Positions 9,389 to 18,452 are shown, counted from the stretch's first letter. The stretch is DNA of 64,000 bases from Bacillus paramycoides (GCF_001884235.1 NZ_MAOI01000066.1:1-64000), one strand, 5' to 3'. Program-made: numbers and translations. The notes: generated by a model from the sequence alone, not told the origin.

Positions 9389-9490
9389 TATGCATTCCCC
9401 CTTTTTAATACAAGCATATTTTCATTTTGTTTAAGTTAGACTAGTTTCTTTTTTGTGGGGGAACCTATAAGTAAAAAAGGAGATGTAGAA

Positions 9491-10147
9491 ATGGAATGGG
9501 TATCAATAATTGGACGAACAATGCTGTTGTATATAATCATTTTAATTATTTTTCGTCTTATGGGTAAACGTGAAATTGGAGAATTAAGTGTATTAGATTT
9601 AGTTGTATTCATTATGCTCGGTGAAATGGCTGTAGTGGCAATTGAAAATACAGATAAGTCACTTTGGCATCAATTAGTTCCAATGACTTTTCTTATGTGT
9701 ATACAAATCATTTTGTCAGTCATTTCATTAAAGTTTCAACGTTTTCGGCATTTAATAGAAGGGGAGCCGGCTATTCTTGTAAATGCAGGTAAAATTGATG
9801 AAAAAAAGATGCGGAAGCAGCGGTATAGCATAGATGATTTAATGATGCAACTACGGGAGCAAGGAGTCGGAGATGTACGTGATGTAGAATACGCTATTTT
9901 AGAACCAACTGGGAGGTTATCTGTCTTTCAAAAACAAAAAAGTAAAAAGAGTAAAAATGATACACCAATTTTTACACTCCCACTAATTATTGATGGAGAA
10001 ATTCAATACAATCATTTGCAAATGATTGAGCATACAGATGAATGGCTCGTTGAAAAATTGAATAACTTAGGTTATAAAGATGTGAAACAGATTTTATATT
10101 GTAGTTTTCAAAATGGACAATTTTTTGTTGATTTGAAAGAGAATTAG
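9491..10147 (+). CDS. yrbG: DUF421 membrane protein, YrbG-like (YetF family)
   Basis: 218 residues from ATG 9491, chosen over an in-frame start at 9455 because AAAAGGAGATG lies immediately before it. Three transmembrane helices occupy about 4-85, with the family motif RLMGKREIGELSVLDLVVFIM. The cytoplasmic DUF421 domain follows (EGEPAILVNAGKIDEK, RYSIDDLMMQLREQGVGDVRDVEYAILE). Related proteins in Bacillus are spore-germination or sporulation-associated membrane proteins of uncertain role. The yrbG position next to spoVB matches B. subtilis. Confidence 0.85.
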   Translation: MEWVSIIGRTMLLYIIILIIFRLMGKREIGELSVLDLVVFIMLGEMAVVAIENTDKSLWHQLVPMTFLMCIQIILSVISLKFQRFRHLIEGEPAILVNAGKIDEKKMRKQRYSIDDLMMQLREQGVGDVRDVEYAILEPTGRLSVFQKQKSKKSKNDTPIFTLPLIIDGEIQYNHLQMIEHTDEWLVEKLNNLGYKDVKQILYCSFQNGQFFVDLKEN

Positions 10148-10148
10148 A

Positions 10149-10233
10149 GGCTTACCATTTTGAATGGTAAGCCCGATTGGTGCGGGCTAATAATCAGTGG
10201 GGGATGCCCCCACTGATTAAAGTTTCACTTTAC
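10149..10233 (-). repeat. Truncated or variant bcr1-like repeat between yrbG and spoVB
   Basis: Read on the minus strand, GTGAAACTTTAATCAGTGGGGG, its complementary arm, TGATTATTAGCC and CACCAATCGGGCTT match the left half of the full element at 14949-15103. The right half is replaced by a perfect hairpin GGCTTACCATT / AATGGTAAGCC (10149-10173). The junction GTAAA next to GTGAAAC contains the spoVB stop codon. The two hairpins probably also work as the convergent transcription stop here, though T-runs are weak. Confidence 0.75.
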
Positions 10234-11789
10234 TTCAAAAATGAAAGTTTACGAATGATAGGGAGCCGACTTAATTCTTCTTTTCGGATGAGTTTGAAAA
10301 CGAAAAGGAGAACGATATAAACGATTGTTGTTAAGGTGATCTCCCATAATGTTTGTACGCCAAGTGAATGAGAAAAAACGATATGCTTATGAAGATAAAA
10401 ACCGAAGGTACCAGCAATCCCGATAGCAATCCCGCCGAAAATATAGTCTTTTGCATAAATGGTAAATGTAATTTTCTTTAAAACAGTGGCGTAGTGAAGG
10501 AATGTTACCGTCACGATATTTGCTGCGATGGCGAGAGCAACCCCCATCATTTGGAACTCTGGGCGTGAAGCGAGTACAAAGATAACGATTAATTTTACGA
10601 TAGCACCAATAAATGTGTTCATCATAGCAGCGCGTGCTAAGTTTAAAGCTTGCAACACAGATGTAAGGGGACTTTGAAAATAATGAAATAAAAAGCAAGG
10701 TGCAAGAAGCTGGATGAACGCCGTCGCGTTGTCTGAGCCGTACATGAGAGTTAAAACAGGAGAAGCAAATACATATAATATAACGACTGACCATCCGCCG
10801 GTTATTAATGAAATTCGAAGTGCTTGTTGTAATCGGTGTTCAACTAATTTGTGTTGTCTCTTTGCCATTGCCTCGCTAATTGATGGGACGAGTGCTGTAG
10901 AAAGAGCGTATGTAATAAAGGCTGGCAGTGATAGAAGCGGGAACGCATAACCGTTTAACATACCGTATTGCTGAGTTGCGACAGAAGCAGCAACGCCGGC
11001 GACCGCTAAGCTTTGCATAACGACGATAGGTTCAAAGAAATAAGAAATGGAACCGATCAAGCGGCTTCCTGTAGTTGGGAGTGCAATGTCCATAAGGGAA
11101 TAAAATGTATTTTTGCTCTCCTTTACAGTAGTGAAAAATCCAGAGCGTATAGATAAATGTTTTTCGCGTTGGAATAAAGTAAGTAAAAATAATAAAGATG
11201 CAACTTCGCCAAGAACAGCTGATAGCATGGCGCCGGCTGCAGCATATTCTACGCCATAAGGTAAAAATAAACGAATGCATACAGCGATAATTGTAATGCG
11301 GACCACTTGTTCTAAAACTTGGGCATAAGCACTCGGTTTCATATTTTGTTTCCCTTGGAAGTAACCACGTAAAACAGAAGAAACTGCAATAACAGGGACG
11401 ACAGGTAAAATAGCCATTAATGGATAGTATGTTCTTTCATCTGTTAATAATGTTTTTGCTAAAATAGGTGTGAGTAGCATAATCGCAATTGTTAAAACGA
11501 TACTAATAACGGATGTAACTGCTAGCGAGACAGTTAATATTTTTTTAACTCTTTGTTTATCGTTCACTGCTTCCGCTTCTGCTACAAATTTTGCAATCGC
11601 AACAGGAAGGCCGATTTGTGTTAATGTAATTGCTAAAATGAAGGTGGGGACAGCCATCATATAAAGGCCAACGCCTTCTTCTCCTAAAATACGTGCCATT
11701 ACAATGCGGTTAATAAACCCAAGGATTTTTGTAATAAAGCCAGCTATCATTAAAATAAAAGCACCTTTTAAAAAGCTTTGTTTCGTCAT
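10230..11789 (-). CDS. spoVB: SpoVB, MOP-superfamily lipid II flippase-like protein
   Basis: 519 residues, the usual SpoVB length (518 in B. subtilis). The N terminus FLKGAFILMIAGFITKILGF and the whole hydrophobic profile (about 14 helices) fit the MurJ/Wzx-like MOP exporter superfamily. SpoVB is required for spore cortex peptidoglycan, presumably flipping lipid-linked precursor across the outer forespore membrane. Typical family motifs include RGYFQGKQNMKPSA and ALSTALVPSISEAMA. GTAGGAGAAGACC lies before the start. It is transcribed opposite to its neighbours. Its stop codon is at the edge of a bcr1-like repeat. Confidence 0.95.
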   Translation of the reverse strand: MTKQSFLKGAFILMIAGFITKILGFINRIVMARILGEEGVGLYMMAVPTFILAITLTQIGLPVAIAKFVAEAEAVNDKQRVKKILTVSLAVTSVISIVLTIAIMLLTPILAKTLLTDERTYYPLMAILPVVPVIAVSSVLRGYFQGKQNMKPSAYAQVLEQVVRITIIAVCIRLFLPYGVEYAAAGAMLSAVLGEVASLLFLLTLFQREKHLSIRSGFFTTVKESKNTFYSLMDIALPTTGSRLIGSISYFFEPIVVMQSLAVAGVAASVATQQYGMLNGYAFPLLSLPAFITYALSTALVPSISEAMAKRQHKLVEHRLQQALRISLITGGWSVVILYVFASPVLTLMYGSDNATAFIQLLAPCFLFHYFQSPLTSVLQALNLARAAMMNTFIGAIVKLIVIFVLASRPEFQMMGVALAIAANIVTVTFLHYATVLKKITFTIYAKDYIFGGIAIGIAGTFGFYLHKHIVFSHSLGVQTLWEITLTTIVYIVLLFVFKLIRKEELSRLPIIRKLSFLK

Positions 11790-11907
11790 GGTCTTCTCCT
11801 ACCTTCTCAAAATCAATGGAATGATTTACAATAATTTATATGCACGTATGAGACAAGAATGACAAGCATTTAAGAGAGTGGAGTATGATAATGCTCTTGA
11901 AAGTAGT

Positions 11908-11935
11908 TATTGCTGTCCATTAGAGCGGGATTAAA
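11908..11935 (+). repeat. Fragment resembling the right end of a bcr1 element
   Basis: The stretch TTGCTGTCCATTAGAGCGGGATTAAAA resembles the right end CTGCCCGTTAAAGCGGGATAAAA of the full copy at 14949-15103. The remainder of the element is missing. It lies between spoVB and comN. Confidence 0.45.
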
Positions 11936-11974
11936 AGCGACTTTTCGTGCTGAAATAAGAAGGAGATGTTATAT

Positions 11975-12259
11975 ATGTTGGATAAAGAGGCTTTGGTAGA
12001 ATCATACCGCGGACAGTTACAAGTCGTTTTAGAAAGTAAAGTAGAAGAGTTTCAAATGTTTGGTTACGACCGAGTGACAGATAATGATATTTGGAAGTTT
12101 CTCAAGGTGAAAAAGTGGAAAAAGATAGACAGTGATGTTAGATTATATGAATTAGTAAATGATGTATTAAGAGTAAGTACTAATGAATATATGAATTATT
12201 TAACTGTTGAAGCATATCAAGCGCCACTTTGGTCGTTTGATGAATATGAAAATAAATAA
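11975..12259 (+). CDS. comN: ComN, post-transcriptional regulator of late competence (YrzD)
   Basis: 94 residues from ATG 11975, with AAGGAG at good distance; an ATG at 11966 overlaps that ribosome-binding site. The small all-alpha sequence with VEEFQMFGYDRVTDNDIWKFLKVKKWKK and VNDVLRVSTNEYMNYLTVEAY matches the ComN/YrzD post-transcriptional regulator family. In B. subtilis ComN acts on comE operon mRNA and is brought to poles and septa by DivIVA. Its place between spoVB and secDF is conserved. It is followed by an independent promoter for secDF. Confidence 0.88.
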   Translation: MLDKEALVESYRGQLQVVLESKVEEFQMFGYDRVTDNDIWKFLKVKKWKKIDSDVRLYELVNDVLRVSTNEYMNYLTVEAYQAPLWSFDEYENK

Positions 12260-12269
12260 CCGACTGCAA

Positions 12270-12298
12270 TTGGTTTGTTCTTCCTTTTGCAGTATAAT
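12270..12298 (+). promoter_or_regulatory. Sigma-A promoter of the secDF leader
   Basis: -35 TTGGTT (12270-12275), 17-bp spacer, -10 TATAAT (12293-12298). Transcription would start near 12305, giving a 5' leader of about 245 nt before secDF. Confidence 0.75.
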
Positions 12299-12326
12299 GA
12301 TAGGTATTGATAAAGAGGAAATAATT

Positions 12327-12371
12327 ATGTCTAAGATTATATATAAAGGAGGTAGTGAAGAGAAAAAATAA
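12327..12371 (+). CDS. Possible leader mini-ORF upstream of secDF
   Basis: A 14-codon frame starts ATG 12327, preceded by AAAGAGGAAATAATT, and encodes MSKIIYKGGSEEKK, ending TAA. A second strong Shine-Dalgarno-like AAAGGAGG lies inside it. Further down the leader, two mutually exclusive stems can form: TAGGTC (12391-12396) with GACCTA (12417-12422), or GCTAG (12408-12412) with CTAGC (12420-12424). Whether it is translated is unknown. It is listed because a leader this long with a mini-ORF before a protein-export gene is a plausible control region. Confidence 0.3.
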   Translation: MSKIIYKGGSEEKK

Positions 12372-12550
12372 TGAAAGTGTAGGTATTACGTAGGTCTTAC
12401 CGACACAGCTAGTGATGACCTAGCAAGAAACACATGTATTTTACAGAAAGGAAGTCTACTAACTAGACAAGCATATAGGTATAGAGATTTGCTTATTGCA
12501 AGTGAATCAAGTGATGTATGGAATCTGTTAGTAGCAGAAAGAGGGTACAT

Positions 12551-14815
12551 ATGGCAAAGCGTGGTACAAGAATTGCTGCCTTTTTCCTCATCGTTTTATT
12601 AATTGGTGGAGTAATTGGTGCGGCAGGAAAAGACATAGCAAAAGGAATTAGTCTAGGACTAGACCTTCGCGGTGGTTTTGAAATTCTATATGAAGTAAAA
12701 CCAGCCAAAAAAGGTGATAAAATCGATCATAATGCACTTGTAAGTACAGTAGGTGCCCTTGAAAATCGTGTCAATGTTCTCGGTGTAAGTGAGCCGAACA
12801 TTCAAATCGAAGGGCAAGATCGAATTCGTGTGCAGCTTGCTGGTGTACAAGATCAGCAAAAAGCGCGTGAAATGTTATCAACGCAAGCGAAATTAACATT
12901 CCGTGATGTGAACGACAATCTTCTTATGGACGGGACGGATTTAAAAGGCGGCGGAGCGAAACAAACATTTGATGAGCAAGGCCGTGCGAGCGTAGGTCTT
13001 ACACTAAAAAGCGCTGAAAAATTCCGTGAAGTAACTGAAAAGATTTCGAAAATGCCACCACCAACGAATTTAATGGTAATTTGGCTTGATTTTGAAGAAG
13101 GAAAAGATTCATATAAAGCAGAATCTGCAAAACCGAATCCGAAGTTTTTATCAGCAGCAACAGTAAACCAAGTATTTAATCAAGCTGAAGTATCTATCGT
13201 AGGTGGAAACTTCACAGTTGAAAGTGCAAAACAACTTTCATCTTTATTAAATGCTGGTGCACTTCCTGTTGATTTAAAAGAAATGTATTCAACATCTGTT
13301 GGAGCGAAATTTGGTCAACAAGCATTAGAGCAAACGATTTTCGCTAGTGCGATCGGTATTGCTATTATTTTCTTATTTATGCTTGTATTCTACCGTTTAC
13401 CAGGACTTGTAGCGGTTATTATGTTAGGCTTATACATTTTCGTTACATTACTTGTCTTTAACTGGATGCATGCAGTTCTGACGTTGCCAGGTATTGCGGC
13501 ATTAGTGCTCGGGGTTGGTATCGCAGTTGATGCGAATATCATTACGTACGAGAGGTTAAAGGAAGAGCTGAAAATTGGTAAGTCAATGATGTCAGCATTT
13601 CGTGCTGGTAACCATCGTTCATTAGCAACAATTTTAGATGCGAATATTACAACGCTTGCAGCAGCTGGTGTTTTATTCGCTTATGGTAATAGCTCTGTAA
13701 AAGGATTCGCAACAAGTTTAATCGTAAGTATTTTAGTTGGTTTTATTACGAACGTATTCGGTACTCGTTTCTTACTAGGTTTACTTGTAAAGAGTCGCTA
13801 CTTCGATAAAAAACTATCTTACTTCGGTGTTAGGGAAAAGGATATTATTCCATTAACAAAGGGTGTAGTACATCCACCGACGAAATTTGATCGTATTAAC
13901 TTCGTAAATATCGGTCATAAATTCTTCTTATTCTCAATTGTAGTTGTAATTGCTGGGGCAATTATATTACCGATCTTCAAAATGAACCTTGGAATTGACT
14001 TTGCAAGTGGTACACGTATTGACTTGCAATCAAAACAAGCACTTACTGTGTCTGACGTTCATAAAGATTTAAACGAACTGAAGATTGATGTGAAGGAAGA
14101 AAATATTGTACCGACTGGAAATGACAATAAAGGTTTCGCAGTTCGTACATTAGGTGTTCTATCAAAAGATGAAATTGCGAAAACAAAAACATTCTTCCAT
14201 GATAAATACGGTACAGAACCAAACATAAGTACAGTTTCACCGACAATCGGTAAAGAAATTGCACGAAATGCATTTATCGCGGTATTAATTGCTTCTGCAG
14301 TAATCGTTTTATACGTAAGTATTCGTTTCCGCCTTACGTACGCAGTATCTGCAGTAATCGCATTATTACACGATGCATTCGTTATGATTGTTATATTTAG
14401 TCTTTTCCAAATAGAGGTAGACTTAACGTTTATCGCTGCTGTGTTAACAATTATCGGTTATTCTATCAATGACTCAATCGTTACGTTCGATAGAAACCGT
14501 GAGTTATACAAACAGAAAAAACGAGTTCGTGATATAAAAGATTTAGAAGAAATCGTAAACGCAAGTATTCGTCAAACAATTGGTCGCTCAATTAATACAG
14601 TATTAACAGTGTTGTTCCCAGTAATTGCACTACTTATTTTCGGTAGTGAATCACTGCGTAACTTCTCACTTGCGTTATTAATTGGATTAGTTGTAGGTAC
14701 GTACTCTTCTATTTTCGTTGCTTCTCAAATTTGGTTAATGCTTGAAAACCGTCGTTTGAAAAAGGGTAAAGGAAATAAAAAAGTAGAAAAATCAGTAACT
14801 GAACCGCAAGTGTAA
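12551..14815 (+). CDS. secDF: SecDF, fused protein-export membrane subunit
   Basis: 754 residues from ATG 12551, with GAAAGAGGG upstream. An in-frame start at 12518 lacks this site. SecD (about 1-430) and SecF (about 431-754) are fused as in B. subtilis, giving twelve membrane helices. SecD signatures are LGLDLRGGFEILYEV near the N terminus and VGIAVDANIITYERLKEEL in helix 4. SecF signatures are LGIDFASGTRIDL and IIGYSINDSIVTFDRNRE. The conserved aspartates in the helix-4 motifs carry the proton flow that drives late protein translocation. A long leader precedes it. YajC, its partner, is encoded upstream. Confidence 0.98.
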   Translation: MAKRGTRIAAFFLIVLLIGGVIGAAGKDIAKGISLGLDLRGGFEILYEVKPAKKGDKIDHNALVSTVGALENRVNVLGVSEPNIQIEGQDRIRVQLAGVQDQQKAREMLSTQAKLTFRDVNDNLLMDGTDLKGGGAKQTFDEQGRASVGLTLKSAEKFREVTEKISKMPPPTNLMVIWLDFEEGKDSYKAESAKPNPKFLSAATVNQVFNQAEVSIVGGNFTVESAKQLSSLLNAGALPVDLKEMYSTSVGAKFGQQALEQTIFASAIGIAIIFLFMLVFYRLPGLVAVIMLGLYIFVTLLVFNWMHAVLTLPGIAALVLGVGIAVDANIITYERLKEELKIGKSMMSAFRAGNHRSLATILDANITTLAAAGVLFAYGNSSVKGFATSLIVSILVGFITNVFGTRFLLGLLVKSRYFDKKLSYFGVREKDIIPLTKGVVHPPTKFDRINFVNIGHKFFLFSIVVVIAGAIILPIFKMNLGIDFASGTRIDLQSKQALTVSDVHKDLNELKIDVKEENIVPTGNDNKGFAVRTLGVLSKDEIAKTKTFFHDKYGTEPNISTVSPTIGKEIARNAFIAVLIASAVIVLYVSIRFRLTYAVSAVIALLHDAFVMIVIFSLFQIEVDLTFIAAVLTIIGYSINDSIVTFDRNRELYKQKKRVRDIKDLEEIVNASIRQTIGRSINTVLTVLFPVIALLIFGSESLRNFSLALLIGLVVGTYSSIFVASQIWLMLENRRLKKGKGNKKVEKSVTEPQV

Positions 14816-14835
14816 AAATGAAAATATATATAAAG

Positions 14836-14866
14836 ATGATGTCCTTTTAAGGGGCATCTCTTTTTT
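14836..14866 (+). terminator. Terminator downstream of secDF
   Basis: Imperfect stem GATGTCC / GGGGCATC with loop TTTTAA followed by CTTTTTT. Confidence 0.7.
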
Positions 14867-14948
14867 CGTTTCTGGATACAATAATGTAGCGTCTTTTAAA
14901 AAAGAGTAAATGGAATAAAGTGGTAGAGAGGTCTTTAGTTTTGTTATA

Positions 14949-15103
14949 ATAAAGTGAAACTTTAATCAGTGGGGGGTCATCCCCCCCACTGATTATTAGC
15001 CTTCACCAATCGGGCTTTTACGGGCAGTTGATCTCCCACCTAACTTCCTCGTATTCGCCGGATTTTGAGGTGGGAGTCTTACTGCCCGTTAAAGCGGGAT
15101 AAA
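14949..15103 (+). mobile_element. Full-length bcr1-type repeat element
   Basis: A 145-bp unit (14954-15098) is bracketed by direct repeats ATAAA (14949-14953 and 15099-15103), 155 bp in all. It starts GTGAAACTTTAATCAGTGGGG, forms a hairpin with CCCCCACTGATTATTAGCC, has CACCAATCGGGCTT in the middle, and ends in a second hairpin (GGGCAGTTGATCTCCCACC with GGTGGGAGTCTTACTGCCC) and GTTAAAGCGGG. Length and the TTTAT/ATAAA target duplication match what is known of bcr1, a non-coding mobile repeat confined to the B. cereus group. It carries no transposase and must be moved in trans. Confidence 0.85.
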
Positions 15104-15135
15104 ACGATAGGTTAAGAAAAGAAGGGATTTTAATT

Positions 15136-16029
15136 ATGGAAAAAGATGAACGTTTTAAACAGGCCGAGTTTGGTGCTATTGTCGGAATCGTTGGTAATAT
15201 TATATTAGCGATTGTAAAAGCGGTAATTGGTTACATTGGAAACAGTAAGGCACTTTTAGCGGATGCGGTGCATTCTGGATCGGATGTAATTGGCTCGTTA
15301 GCTGTACTTTTTGGATTGCGAGCGGCGAAGCAACCGCCTGATGAAGATCATCCGTACGGTCACGGTAAAGCGGAATCGATTTCAGCGATTATTGTTGCGG
15401 TATTATTATTTATCGTTGGACTGGAGATAGCGATCTCGTCTATAAAAGCTTTTTCGCAAGAATTAGAACCACCAAAAGGAATTACGATTTTTGCTGTCGT
15501 TCTTTCGATTGTAGTAAAAGAAGGAATGTTTCAGTATAAATTCCGATTAGGAAAACGTATAAATAGTGATGCAATTATCGCAAATGCATATGAGCATCGT
15601 TCTGATGTGTTTTCTTCAATTGCAGCTTTAATCGGCATTTGTGCAGCTATTATCGGCGGTAAGTTAGGTATAGATTGGCTTGTATATGCTGATCCTATTG
15701 CAGGATTATTTGTTTCACTTCTCGTTGCGAAGATGGCGTGGGATATTGGATCGGAAGCTATTCATGCGACGCTCGATCATGTTTTGCATGAAGAAGATGT
15801 TGTTCCGCTTAGAGAGGCAGTTCTTCAAGTGGAAGGTGTGAAAAAAATCGGATCTTTATATGCGAGGGAACATGGTCATTATGTAATTGTTGATATTAAA
15901 GTATCTGTAGATCCTTATATCACTGTAGAAGAAGGACATCGCATTGGAAAACATGTAAAAGAAGTACTTATGAAACAAGATAACGTACAAAATGTTTTTG
16001 TACATATTAATCCGTATTCTCCAAATTGA
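15136..16029 (+). CDS. Cation diffusion facilitator (CDF) metal efflux transporter
   Basis: 297 residues with six transmembrane helices and a C-terminal cytoplasmic ferredoxin-like domain (about 210-297). The transport site is visible: helix 2 LADAVHSGSD with Asp43, His46/Ser47 and Asp50, and helix 5 AYEHRSD with His154 and Asp157. The loop motif DHPYGHGKAE is typical of the family. The DxxxD/HxxxD pattern occurs in both Zn/Fe and Mn exporters such as B. subtilis MneP/MneS, so manganese is plausible but not proven. It follows the bcr1 repeat directly and has GAAGGGA before its ATG. No metalloregulator is adjacent. Confidence 0.9.
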   Translation: MEKDERFKQAEFGAIVGIVGNIILAIVKAVIGYIGNSKALLADAVHSGSDVIGSLAVLFGLRAAKQPPDEDHPYGHGKAESISAIIVAVLLFIVGLEIAISSIKAFSQELEPPKGITIFAVVLSIVVKEGMFQYKFRLGKRINSDAIIANAYEHRSDVFSSIAALIGICAAIIGGKLGIDWLVYADPIAGLFVSLLVAKMAWDIGSEAIHATLDHVLHEEDVVPLREAVLQVEGVKKIGSLYAREHGHYVIVDIKVSVDPYITVEEGHRIGKHVKEVLMKQDNVQNVFVHINPYSPN

Positions 16030-16079
16030 GTATAGTAGATATTTGATTATGTAGATATCCACTCGTTGTTTGCGTTATA

Positions 16080-16126
16080 TTGTCACCCCTTAATCTGTCT
16101 TGTATAATGGATAGGTTAAGGGGTGA
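16080..16126 (+). promoter_or_regulatory. recJ promoter with inverted repeat over the -10
   Basis: -35 TTGTCA (16080-16085), 17-bp spacer, -10 TATAAT (16103-16108). An inverted repeat CCCCTTAA (from 16086) / TTAAGGGG (to 16123) surrounds the -10. Its right arm contains the ribosome-binding site AAGGGGTGA of recJ. Confidence 0.8.
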
Positions 16127-16130
16127 TTTC

Positions 16131-18452
16131 GTGTTACAACCGAAGACGCGTTGGAAAGAAAAAGAATATAGTGAAGAGCGAGTGAGTGAATTAGCAAGCA
16201 AATTGCAATTATCACCTCTTGTTGTTTCGTTATTCCTCGGTAGAGGATTAGATACAGAAGATAAGATTGTAGATTTTTTAAATACAGCAGATCAAGAATT
16301 TCACGATCCATTTTTACTTGAAGGGATGGATCGGACTGTAGAACGTGTGAAAAAAGCTATTGAAAATGGAGAACAAATATTAATATTTGGTGATTATGAT
16401 GCGGACGGAGTAAGTAGTACGACTGTGTTATATCTTGCTCTTCAAGAATTAGGTGCAGATGTTGAGTTTTATATTCCAAATCGTTTTACTGAAGGTTATG
16501 GGCCAAATGAAGAAGCATTCCGTTGGGCGCACAGTGCAGGGTTCTCGCTAATTATTACTGTTGATACTGGTATCGCAGCGGTACATGAAGCGAAGGTAGC
16601 GAAGGAACTTGGAATAGATCTTATTATTACAGATCACCATGAGCCACCACCAGAATTACCAGAAGCACTTGCGATTATTCATCCGAAATTAGAGGGCGGT
16701 GTTTATCCGTTTCATTATTTAGCGGGTGTTGGTGTTGCATTTAAAGTTGCACATGCACTTTTAGGTCGTGTGCCGGAGCATTTGTTGGAAATTGCAGTAA
16801 TCGGTACGGTAGCCGATTTAGTATCACTTCACGGTGAAAATAGATTGCTAGTACAGCGTGGACTGAAGCATATGCGAATGACGCGAAATATCGGTTTAAA
16901 GGCGTTATTTAAAGTTGCTAACGTTTCGCAAAGTGAAATTACAGAAGAAAGTATTGGCTTCTCGCTCGCGCCGCGTATTAATGCCGTTGGACGTTTAGAA
17001 GATGCAGCACCTGCTGTTCACCTTTTATTATCGGACGATCCAGAGGAAGCGAAAGAGCTAGCTGAAGAGATTGATGAGCTGAACAAACTTCGAAAAGATA
17101 TTGTAAAGCAAATTACAGAAGAAGCTATCGCTGAAGTCGAAAATAAATTCCCGCCAGAAGAAAATAAAGTATTAGTTCTTGCGAAAGAAGGTTGGAATCC
17201 AGGGGTAATTGGAATAGTCGCTTCTAAGTTAGTTGAACGTTTTTATCGTCCAACGATTGTATTAAGTATTGATCCTCATAAAGAAACAGCAAAGGGATCA
17301 GCTCGTAGTATTGCAGGGTTTGATTTGTTTGCAAACCTTTCAGATTGCCGTGAACTGTTACCGCATTTCGGAGGCCATCCGATGGCGGCGGGAATGACGC
17401 TTCATATGAATGATGTGGATGAATTAAGAAGGCGATTAAATGAGCAAGCAGATGTAATTTTAACAGAAGAAGATTTTATTCCGATTACAGCAGTGGATGC
17501 ATTTTGTAAAGTAGAGGATGTAACGCTTGCCGCGATTGAGGATATGCAAAAGTTAGCGCCATTTGGCGTAGGAAATCCGAAACCACGTATTGCGGTGAAA
17601 AACGCTGACTTAGAAAGTATTCGTGCAATCGGATCTGATGGATCTCATTTGAAAATGGCTCTTCGTGATGGACAAGCAACACTGGACACAATTGGATTTG
17701 GATTCGGTGCTTATGCGAAAGAAATCTCTCCGGTTGCGAAGGTTTCTGTAGTAGGAGAAGCGTCCATTAATGAATGGAATAACTTTAAAAAGCCGCAATT
17801 AATGGTGCAAGATATTGCTGTAGAGGCATGGCAATTATTTGACTGGCGTAGTATGCGTAATGTAGAAGCGAATTTAGCAGAACTTCCGAAAGAAAAAATA
17901 ATAATGGTGTATTTTTCTGAAGAGGTATTGAATAAATTTGCTTTAGAAGACTATAAAGAACAGCTCGTGCATGCATCAGAGGTAAGTCATTTAGATGATC
18001 AATACATTGTGTTACTTGATTTACCGAAAGGAACAGATGAATTACGTGATTTATTTAAGACAGGATTCCCTGCCCGGATTTATACACTATTTTATCAAGA
18101 GAATAATCATTTATTTAGTACAGTCCCAACGAGGGAACACTTTAAATGGTACTATTCTTTCTTGAACCAAAAAGCTCCATTTTCTTTAAGGCAATATGGG
18201 GAACAATTGTGTCGTCATAAAGGTTGGTCAAAAGATACAGTAAATTTCATGACACAGGTGTTTTTTGAGTTAGAATTTGTTACAATAAAAGACGGTGTCA
18301 TTTTTATGGCAGACAAAAAACAAAAGCGTGATTTAATTGAATCGAACACATATCGTGAGAAAATGAACCACTTACAATTAGAGAAAGAATTGGTTTATAG
18401 CACATATCAGCAACTATATACATGGTTTGAAGCGATTCGTAATCATAAATAA
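16131..18452 (+). CDS. recJ: RecJ, single-strand-specific 5'-3' exonuclease
   Basis: 773 residues from GTG 16131, with AAGGGGTGA five bases upstream. The frame is open further 5', but that region is promoter. The DHH phosphoesterase core shows IFGDYDADGVSSTTVL, VDTGIAA, and TDHHEPPPELPEA (the DHH motif), followed by DHHA1 with GGHPMAAGMTLH, and the OB and C-terminal Bacillus domains. It resects 5' ends in recombination and repair, using Mn/Mg. The C terminus (about 580-773) is the extra domain of Firmicutes RecJ. It is followed by apt, as in B. subtilis. Confidence 0.97.
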   Translation: MLQPKTRWKEKEYSEERVSELASKLQLSPLVVSLFLGRGLDTEDKIVDFLNTADQEFHDPFLLEGMDRTVERVKKAIENGEQILIFGDYDADGVSSTTVLYLALQELGADVEFYIPNRFTEGYGPNEEAFRWAHSAGFSLIITVDTGIAAVHEAKVAKELGIDLIITDHHEPPPELPEALAIIHPKLEGGVYPFHYLAGVGVAFKVAHALLGRVPEHLLEIAVIGTVADLVSLHGENRLLVQRGLKHMRMTRNIGLKALFKVANVSQSEITEESIGFSLAPRINAVGRLEDAAPAVHLLLSDDPEEAKELAEEIDELNKLRKDIVKQITEEAIAEVENKFPPEENKVLVLAKEGWNPGVIGIVASKLVERFYRPTIVLSIDPHKETAKGSARSIAGFDLFANLSDCRELLPHFGGHPMAAGMTLHMNDVDELRRRLNEQADVILTEEDFIPITAVDAFCKVEDVTLAAIEDMQKLAPFGVGNPKPRIAVKNADLESIRAIGSDGSHLKMALRDGQATLDTIGFGFGAYAKEISPVAKVSVVGEASINEWNNFKKPQLMVQDIAVEAWQLFDWRSMRNVEANLAELPKEKIIMVYFSEEVLNKFALEDYKEQLVHASEVSHLDDQYIVLLDLPKGTDELRDLFKTGFPARIYTLFYQENNHLFSTVPTREHFKWYYSFLNQKAPFSLRQYGEQLCRHKGWSKDTVNFMTQVFFELEFVTIKDGVIFMADKKQKRDLIESNTYREKMNHLQLEKELVYSTYQQLYTWFEAIRNHK

